Assembly (NCBI GenBank): GCA_028583685.1
Contig: JAMXIF010001194.1
Location: forward strand, 22,619,828-22,683,827
DNA length: 64,000 nt
Reading direction: 5' to 3'
From: Petaurus breviceps papuanus
Taxonomy: Eukaryota > Chordata > Mammalia > Diprotodontia > Petauridae
A program made the translations under genes and the position numbers. Below, piece by piece: positions 57,977 through 64,000 of the stretch (position 1 is the first letter of the stretch; every line of letters starts with the position of its first letter). The notes below the pieces were generated by a model. That model did no database searches, was not told where the DNA came from, and worked only from the letters and a program-made list of their open reading frames with translations.

Positions 57977-58141
57977 TTTTTTTTTTTTTTAAGCAGTTGG
58001 GGTTAAATAGCTTGCCCAAGGTTACATGGCCAGGTTTTTTTTTTTTTTGGTGTGGGTGTTAAGTATCTGAGGCTGGAACCGATGCTGGCTCCTTTTGACT
58101 CCGGAGCTGGCGCTCTTACTCACTGCACCACCTAGCTGCCC
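57977..58141 (-). mobile_element. tRNA SINE of the trimer family
   Basis: Minus-strand SINE whose head reads GGGGCAGCTAGGTGGTGCAG then TGAGTAAGAGCGCC, like the units of the trimer at 62082-62534. Its B-box-like region is ATCGGTTCCAG. The 3' end is 'ttaaccccaactgctt' plus an A tail. It is flanked by the perfect 17 bp duplication CTGCTTATTGAATTTCT (57960-57976, 58142-58158). An internal 13 bp A tract (T run at 58036-58048) stands where trimer units have CCAGAAA. Confidence 0.93.
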
Positions 58142-58457
58142 CTGCTTATTGAATTTCTAAACATTCTTTAAGGAGAAACTTTATGGTAATCTTCTCTGTG
58201 AAGTCTTTCCTGATCATTTTGGTCAGTAAGAACTTTCCCCCTTCAGACAAAACATGGAATTACAAAAGCTAAATATTTTTAAAAGGACCTCAAAGTTGTT
58301 CATTTTAACCTTCATTGAAAGGAAATCCCCCTACAACATAATTCACAAGTGTTCATCAAGCTTGGAGGGTCTTAATCTTTTTTGTGTCATGGACCCCCTT
58401 CAGTCAATCATTATACATTTTTTAAGTATCTACCACATGCTAGCCACTGTGGTAAGT

Positions 58458-59442
58458 TGTTTGTCCTTTGTTTTTGAAGAGAACCATGACATCAGGAAGG
58501 TGCTGCCATGACTTGGAAGTGAATTGGATTTAAGTGAGGGAGGGTTGTGTAAAGTCACCAGCCTCACTCTCTCCTCTGGAACTGTCTGGGTTTGATGCAG
58601 GGGTCAAGGAGTTCAGGGAATCCAGGAACCCCAATAATCAGAGTCCCTGGAAAGCAGTCTGGAATGAATTCACAGACTCAAGCATTCTCTAAGTCAAGGT
58701 GGCAAAGATTTATTGATATGCTATACAGTGGACAAGAGTTCTTAGGGAGCCTGCAACCTTGGAGGAGTACAGTTAAAGTTTATATAGGATAATCTATAGT
58801 AGAACCTGTGCCGAATATGCTAACTAGGTGAGTCAGGGCAGGATTAGGGAGGAATTAAGGAATGGTCAGTTCTTAAAGTAACATCCACTTTTAATATCTA
58901 CTGCACAGGCAATATTGCCCAGAATTCACTAATAGCCCAAGGCGGGGAGGGGGCCGCATGGAGGTGTGGTTTTAGGCTTGAAACATCACTAAGTCAGTTA
59001 GTGGTCAGGGCTGACCAAGCTGCCACCCATCAATGTCATGTTTGGCAAGATTGATGTTGGGAGTTTAGTATATCCCAAGCTAACAGAGATTCAGGATGTA
59101 TATAATGAGCTAGGGAGTTACTTATAGATAATCTAGTGAAGGATTCATAGGTACAGTTTGTTATTGTACCAAGGGGAGATAAGCATTTGGCTGGGGCTTG
59201 ATCATGAATCATTGCTAGACAGAGTACTGGCACAGGAAGAAGTGGGCAGAGATAATGATCTGAAGCTAGGGAGATTTGAGGCTAGGGAGAGATGTGATTT
59301 TACAAACTGGGGTTCAAGCACAGGCACCCAAGCACCCCATCAGGTTAAGTGGCAAGATATAGATCAGAATGACTAGAGAGGGTCCTGGATGCAGTGGGAG
59401 ACCTTGGCCTTTTTAAGTTGAGGTCTTTCCCAGGTCTCAGTT
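58458..59442 (-). mobile_element. CAA-tailed SINE carrying a solo LTR
   Basis: The two halves (58458-58592 and 59343-59442) match, in the opposite orientation, the element at 23775-23990: 'ggaagtgaattggatttaag', 'gtgtaaagtcaccagcctca' at the left and 'gtggcaagatatagatcaga', 'tgcagtgggagaccttggcc' at the right. A near-perfect 10 bp duplication (TGTGGTAAGT 58448-58457, TGTGCTAAGT 59443-59452) frames the whole, within an L2. The LTR at 58593-59342 came later. Confidence 0.78.
58593..59342 (-). mobile_element. Solo LTR of an endogenous retrovirus (fossil)
   Basis: A 750 bp segment runs from TGATGCAGGG to CACCCCATCA, with 5 bp inverted ends (TGATG/CATCA) and a flanking 4 bp duplication GGTT (58589-58592, 59343-59346). 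On the minus strand it has the order of an LTR: U3 at the right, a TATA box (CTATATAAAC, about 58779-58788), an AATAAA signal at 58709-58714, then about 116 bp of R-U5 to the end. The 4 bp duplication suits a class I (gammaretrovirus-like) ERV. No internal region is attached. It lies in a SINE that lies in an L2, so it is among the younger insertions here. It does not resemble the LTR at 3875-4374, so two families are present. Confidence 0.85.
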
Positions 59443-59865
59443 TGTGCTAAGTACTGGGGATACAAAAAGAGTCAAAAGACAGTCCCTGCCTTCAAAGATT
59501 ACAATCTAACAGAGGGTACAAGTGCAAGCAAATATATACAAAGCAAGCTATATACAGGATAGATTTAAAAAATAATTAATAGAGGGAAGGAACTAGAATC
59601 AAGAGGAGTTAGGGGAGGCTTTCTTTAGAAGGTGGAATTTTAGTTGTGACTTAAAGGAAGCTAGGGAGGTCAGTAGGCAGAGATGAGGTGGGGGAGCATT
59701 CTGTACATGGGAGACAGGTAGAGAAAAATGTCTAGAGTTGTGAGATGGAGTTTCTTGTTAGTGGAACAGCCAGGAGGCCAGTGTCACTGGATTGAAGAAT
59801 ATGTGTTAGGGAGTAGTTGGCGAGAATATGTGCTGGGGACTGGAAAGGTAGGAAGTGGCTAGATT

Positions 59866-60122
59866 TGTTGTGACTGTTCAGTCATTTTATTTGTGTTCAA
59901 CTCTTCATGATCCTTTATGGGGTTTTCTTGGCAAAGATACTGGAGTGGCTTGCCATTTCCTTTTCCAGTTCTTTCTACTGATGATGAAACTGAGGCAAAC
60001 AGGGTTAAGTGACTTGCCCAGGGTCACACAAACAGTAAGTATGTGAGACCAGATTTGAAGTCAAGATAATAAGTCCTGACTTTAGGCCCAGAACTCTATC
60101 TATCCACCACCTAGCTGCCCTG
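59866..60122 (-). mobile_element. RTE-tailed tRNA SINE inside L2
   Basis: Minus-strand long-form SINE with its RTE-like tail at the left ('ttatggggttttcttggcaa', 'gatactggagtggcttgcca') and its tRNA-like head at the right ('tatccaccacctagctgccc'). It is framed by the perfect 9 bp duplication GGCTAGATT (59857-59865, 60123-60131); the L2 continues on both sides. Confidence 0.94.
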
Positions 60123-60751
60123 GGCTAGATTATGAAGGACTTCAAATGTCAAACAGAGCATTTTGTATTTTATCCCAGAGGCAAAAGAAAGTCACCGGAG
60201 TTTATTGGAGAAGAAGGTGACAGATTGAAACTACATTTCAGGAAAATCACTTTAATGAGTGAATGGAGAATGAATTGGAGTGAGGAAAGACTTGAGAAGG
60301 CAGACCCAAAAGCAGGCTATTGCATTAATAAAGGTGTGAGGTGATGGCAGTGTTAGAGGAGAGAAGTGGGGCATATTTGAGAGATGTTGCAAAGGTGAAA
60401 TTGACAGACCTTGGCAACAGCTTGGATATGGGAGAGGAGGAATGATAGTAAGGCATCCAAGATGACTCCTAGATTGTGAACTTGAGAGACTAAGAGGATG
60501 GTGCTGCCCTATATAATAACAGGGAAGGATGGGGTTGGGGGAGAGAAAGCTTTAGGAAGAAAGACAATGAGTTCAGTTTTGGACGTGTTGAGTTTAGGAT
60601 GTCTACTTGACATTCAGTCTGAAAGACAATTGGAGATGTGAGACTGGAGATCAGCAGAGAGATTGGGACAGGAAAGGTGATTTGAGAATCATCAATATAG
60701 AAATGATAATTAAATCCTTGGTAGCTGATGAGATCACCAAAGGAAGTAGTA

Positions 60752-61827
60752 TAAGCTGCCATAAATATTTTTGCACACATAGGTCCTTTTCTCTTTGGGA
60801 TACAGACCTAGTAGTGATATTGCTGGATCAAAGGGCATGCAAAGTTTAATAGCCTTTTGGACAGAGTTCCAAATTGCTCTCCAGAATGGTTGGATCAGGT
60901 CACAAGTCCACCAACAGTGCATTAGCATCCCAATTTTACCACATCTTCTCCAGCAGTTATCATTTTCCTTTTCTGTCATATTAGCCAATCTGATAGGTGG
61001 TACCTCAGAGTTGTTTTAATTTGCATTTCTCTAATCAACAGTGATTTAGAGCACTTCTTCATATGCCTATGGATAGCTTTGATTTCTTTATCCGAAAACT
61101 GCCTGTTCATATCCTTTGACCATTTGTCAATTGGGGAATGACATATTCTCGTAAATTTGACTCAGTTCTCTATATATTTGAGAAATGAGGCCGTTAAGCA
61201 AAGACACTTGCTGTAAAGATTGTTTCTCATCTTTGTATTTTCCTTGTAATCTTGGTTGCAATGGTTTTGTTTGGACAAAAGCTTTTTAATTTAATCAGAA
61301 TTATCTATTTTACATTTTGTAATGTTCTCTATTTATTATTTGGTCATGAATTCTTCTCCTCCCCACCTGACAGGTAGATTATTCCTTGCTATTTTAATTT
61401 GCTTATGCTGTCATCCTTTATGTTTAAGTCACTCCAAAGGTCTGTCATATCTAACTTTTCAATATTCTATTTACCACCTTAGTTTCTTTCTTGTTTATTT
61501 TTTGGTTAGATTTAGAGAGGACAGTTGAGGTCTCCCACTAGTATAGTTTTACTGTCTATTTCTTCCTGTAACTCACTTAACTTCTCTTTTAAGAATTTGG
61601 ATGCTATACCACTTGGTGCTTACATGTTTAGTATTGATATTGCTTCATTATCTATGGTACCTTTTAGCAAGATGTAACTACTTTATCTCTTTTAATTAGG
61701 TCTATTTTTGTTTTTTCTTTGTCTGAGATCAGGATTGCTACCCTTATTTTTTTTTTTTACTTTATTAAAGCTGAAGGATAATAGATTCTGTTCCAGTCCT
61801 TTATCTTTACTCTCTGCTTCAAGTGTG
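60752..61827 (-). mobile_element. L1 fragment: internally deleted, no 3' end
   Basis: Minus-strand L1. Translation of 60988-60734 gives [20 protein letters not shown] then LIQPFWRAIW and DPAISLLGLYPKE, the conserved L1 ORF2 C-terminus. Upstream (61190-61000) reads [20 protein letters not shown] then HMKKCSKSL and [12 protein letters not shown]. From about 61435 to 61827 the DNA instead matches the endonuclease part of ORF2 (the antisense of the GDFNT region, near 61530). The reverse-transcriptase middle is therefore missing; the junction is at about 61430-61440. The left end stops in ORF2 with no 3' UTR or A tail, yet L2 continues directly on both sides. Confidence 0.85.
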
Positions 61828-61969
61828 AGTTGAGTTATATAGGGAAAGAAGAGAAGACGACCCAGTATAGAACCTTGAGGGACACTTTCAGTGAAGGGGC
61901 ATGATCTGGAGGAGGATCTAGCAATGAGGCAGAGGAGTGGTTAGATAGGTAGGAGGAAAACCAAGAGAG

Positions 61970-62065
61970 AACCCCCTCCCTATCTCCACCCCTTCTGAGA
62001 ATAATATTTCTAAATGAATAAAATAAAATACATAGAATTACAAAGGAAATCAATTATGGTAAATT
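61970..62065. repeat. Old interspersed repeat fragment, split by the trimer
   Basis: The segment 'gagaataatatttctaaatg', 'aataaaataaaatacataga', 'attacaaaggaaatcaatta' resumes after the trimer SINE at 62551-62625 ('tccatagacttcctgaaatg', 'agactgagagctcctgatct'). It resembles an old mammalian interspersed repeat of DNA-transposon type, from memory only. A similar 'gtcatggaccccct' fragment lies at 58360-58395. Confidence 0.4.
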
Positions 62066-62081
62066 AAGATATCCATTCAAG

Positions 62082-62534
62082 GGGCGGCCAGGTAGCACAG
62101 TGAGTAAGAGCAACGGCCCCAGAGTCGGGATGACCTGGGATCGAATCCGAGCTCAGACACTTAGTACCCACCCAGAAACACCTGGCTGTGTAACCTTGAG
62201 CAAGTTATTTAACCCCAATTGCTTAGGGGCGCCCAGGTGGCTCAGCGAGTAAGAGCACTGGCTCCAGTGCTGGGATGACCTGGGGATCAAATCGGGGCTT
62301 AGATACTTAGTACCACACCCAGAAATAACTGGCCGTGTAACCTTGAGCAAGTGACTTAACCTCAATTGCTTAGGGGTGGCCAGGTGACTCAGTGAGTAAG
62401 AGCACCGGCCCCAGAGTCGGGATGACCTGGGATCGAATCTGGGCTCAGATACTTAGCACCACACCCAGAAATAACTGGCCATGTAACCTTGAGCAAGTTA
62501 CTTAACCCCAATTGCTTTAACAACAACAACAAAA
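62082..62534 (+). mobile_element. Head-to-tail trimer of one tRNA SINE
   Basis: Three units of about 145 bp stand head to tail: about 62082-62225, 62226-62372 and 62373-62520, with one (AAC)n/A-rich tail only at the far end (62520-62534). Each unit starts GGGG(C/T)G(G/C)CCAGGT, has AGTAAGAGC (A-box region), a B-box-like GGATCGAATCC (unit 1; intact in units 1 and 3, altered in unit 2) and ends AACC(C/T)CAATTGCTTA. The whole array is framed by a single perfect 16 bp duplication AAGATATCCATTCAAG (62066-62081, 62535-62550), with an L1-endonuclease-like TT/AAGA site. This indicates insertion as one trimeric transcript. Confidence 0.93.
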
Positions 62535-62639
62535 AAGATATCCATTCAAGTCCATAGACTTCCTGAAATGTATCCTGAGACTCTTTGAGGGCCATGGGCC
62601 TTAGACTGAGAGCTCCTGATCTAGTTTGAAGGTGCCTGA

Positions 62640-64000
62640 TGTTGGAAAATTCACTTCTTTTCCATGCTTCTTTTTCTACTTTTGAACAGCTAAGACTGTT
62701 AGTTTTCCTTACACTGAACCAAAATCTGCTGCTTTGCTATTTCTGACCCACTGTTCCTAGTTCTGCCTCTTGAGCCAAGCAGAATGAGTCTAATCTCATC
62801 TCCATATAACAGCCCTTCAAATATTTGAACACAGAGCAAAATTTTTTCTTTTTCATGCTAAACATCCATGGACTCTTCAACTGATCTACATATGGTAGTC
62901 TCTCCAGTCCCCTTGCTGTCCTGGGCACTCTCTTCTAGACTTCCACTTTATCAGTGTCCATCCTAAAATGTGATTCTCAAAATATAACAAATTGTGTGAT
63001 TCTGTGATTCTCAAAATATAACAAAAAATAATAATATTCCAGCTGTGGACTGACCAAAGCAGCACACAGTTGGGATGATCACTTCCTTTCTTTTCTATCC
63101 TTTGCTTCTAGTAATGCAACCTGAGATGGTGTTAACTTTTTGTCCACCATATGTATTTGTGAAGCCTATTCTTTTTGAACACAAGTGTAGAACTACACAG
63201 TGATTCCTAAAATTTCATTTTATTTGATACAGCCTATCATTCTAGCCAGGGCAGCTAGGTTGCACAGTGGATAGAGTGCTGGACCTGGAGTCAAGAAGAC
63301 TCATCTTCCTGTGTTCAAATCTGATCTCAGATACTTACCAGCTGTGTAACCCTGGGCAAGTCACTTAACCTTGTTTACCTCAGTTTCTTTATCTCTAAAA
63401 TGAGCTGGAGAAGGAAATGGCAAACCACTCTGGTATCTTTGCCAATAAACCCCAAACGGGGCCATGAAGAGTTGGACACGACTGAAAAATGACTCAACAA
63501 CAACAACAACAACAACAAAATAATTCTAGGCTGTCGAGATCCTTTTGGTTCCCAAGTCTGTTATTCACTGTGTGAGCTATCCTTGCCAGCTTTGTGTCAT
63601 CTACAAATTTGATGAGCATGCCATCTAAGCCTTCATCCAAATAATGGATAAAATGCTGAACAGCACAGAGCCAAGGACAGATGCTTGAAGCACACCACCA
63701 GAGACCTCCCTCCAAGTTTACATGGATTCATCAGTCATTGCTTTTTGGGTCTGTTCATTCACTTAATTCCCTTAAACTGTTATACCACCTAGTACATGCC
63801 TCTTGATCTTGTTCACAAAGATAACACAAGAGACTTTGTCAAATGTTTTGCTGAAATCTAGGTATACAAGGTTGACAACATTCCTTTGTTCTACCAATCT
63901 TGTAACACTGTCAAAAAAGGAAATAGAGTTACTCTGGCATGACTTGTTCTTGATGAGGACACATTCTTAGAGATCATTTTTCCTTTCCAAATGTTCACAA
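62640..64000 (-). mobile_element. L3/CR1-clade LINE, split by a SINE, runs off the window
   Basis: Minus-strand CR1/L3 LINE. On the minus strand 63860-63830 reads DFSKTFDKVS, 63690-63590 reads LDEGLDGMLIKFVDDTKLAR, and onward HTVNNRLGNQKDLDSLE. This is the reverse-transcriptase region, with FVDD standing for the catalytic F/YxDD motif. The left part (62640-63240) matches the CR1/L3 3' region ('cagcccttcaaatatttgaa', 'atattccagctgtggactga', 'ccaaagcagcacacagttgg'). A SINE interrupts it at 63246-63522. Frames are interrupted and it is not active. A 23 bp internal duplication lies at 62969-62991 and 63003-63025. Confidence 0.85.
63246..63522 (+). mobile_element. RTE-tailed tRNA SINE inside L3/CR1
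   Basis: A well-preserved plus-strand long-form SINE: head GGGCAGCTAGGTTGCACAGT, body 'cagctgtgtaaccctgggca', and tail 'gagctggagaaggaaatggc', 'aaaccactctggtatctttg', 'gagttggacacgactgaaaa', ending in (CAA)n. The 7 bp duplication ATTCTAG (63239-63245, 63523-63529) frames it. Confidence 0.93.

Larger units (their letters stand above)
55500..58240 (+). repeat. L2 LINE 3' region, split twice
   Basis: Plus-strand L2 pieces lie at about 55500-55744 ('tcatactctcttttctggca', 'ttcaagactcttcaaaatct'), 57835-57976 ('atactgttccctggacttag', 'aatgcccttatggtctctgc') and 58142-58240 ('aacattctttaaggagaaac', 'gtgaagtctttcctgatcat'). They join into one continuous L2 segment once the half-L1 (55745-57834) and the tRNA SINE (57977-58141) and one copy of each target-site duplication are set aside. 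Confidence 0.72.
58385..61965 (-). repeat. L2 LINE copy split by three insertions
   Basis: Minus-strand L2 pieces lie at about 58385-58457, 59443-59865, 60123-60751 and 61828-61965. They read in consistent order: 3' end ('tctaccacatgctagccact'), 'tttgtgctaagtactgggga', 'ggctttctttagaaggtgga', the antisense LHWLP-region segment near 60132-60190 (giving KYKMLCLTF on the minus strand), 'gcagtgttagaggagagaag', 'gacgtgttgagtttaggatg' and 'aaccttgagggacactttca'. The insertions are the CAA-tailed SINE with its LTR, the RTE-tailed SINE and the L1 fragment. Coding frames are lost. Confidence 0.78.

Noticed and set aside
63494-63715. Minus-strand frame with FVDDTKL as a host gene
   Set aside because: It is the reverse-transcriptase region of an L3/CR1 LINE.

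Overview
This window looks like non-coding DNA from a marsupial nuclear genome. The evidence is the repeat content. There are many tRNA-derived SINEs of the marsupial type that begin GGGCAGCTAGGTGG, some with an RTE/BovB-like 3' tail. There are also marsupial-type L1 and half-L1 elements, abundant old L2, L3/CR1 and MIR-class copies, a Tc1/mariner MITE and two solo LTRs. I found no exon of a host protein gene that I could defend, and no tRNA or rRNA gene. The only host-gene-like coding trace is a 35-codon fragment of a Y-box (YBX) cold-shock domain, which reads as a pseudogene. The species cannot be named from the sequence alone.

Layout. 0-4.5 kb: MIR-class SINEs, an L2 end split by a SINE, and a 500 bp solo LTR. 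4.5-6.7 kb: mostly unique sequence. 6.7-8.8 kb: a long minus-strand L2 copy split by a 422 bp mariner MITE. 8.8-16.9 kb: L2, MIR and L3 pieces, three tRNA SINEs, a CCTT microsatellite containing an assembly gap, and a probable hAT fragment. 16.9-18.9 kb: unique. 19.3-21.75 kb: a 5'-truncated minus-strand L1 split by a SINE. 22-25.9 kb: the YBX fragment, two CAA-tailed SINE copies and much unassigned sequence. 25.9-26.7 kb: an L1 3' end split by a SINE. 26.7-41 kb: mainly unique AT-rich DNA with L2 and MIR copies and a second gapped microsatellite. 41.3-47.3 kb: the most repeat-poor stretch. It holds a homeodomain/octamer-rich AT block, a short CpG-rich island, a good TATA box and a strong CTCF-type site, so it is the best regulatory candidate here. 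47-55 kb: scattered MIR-class copies, a tandem array grown from a SINE/L3 tail, and a long GT/GA microsatellite. 55.5-64 kb: a dense nest of transposons.

The last 8.5 kb can be read as layers, because many insertions keep target-site duplications. A plus-strand L2 is split by a half-L1-like element (15 bp duplication) and by a tRNA SINE (17 bp). A minus-strand L2 is split by a CAA-tailed SINE that itself carries a solo LTR (4 bp duplication), by an RTE-tailed SINE (9 bp), and by an internally deleted L1 with no 3' end. A head-to-tail trimer of one SINE, framed by one 16 bp duplication, follows. An L3/CR1 copy, also split by a SINE, runs off the right edge.

Family names rest on remembered consensus features and visible protein motifs, not on a database search. 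Boundaries backed by target-site duplications are exact; the others are good to some tens of bases.
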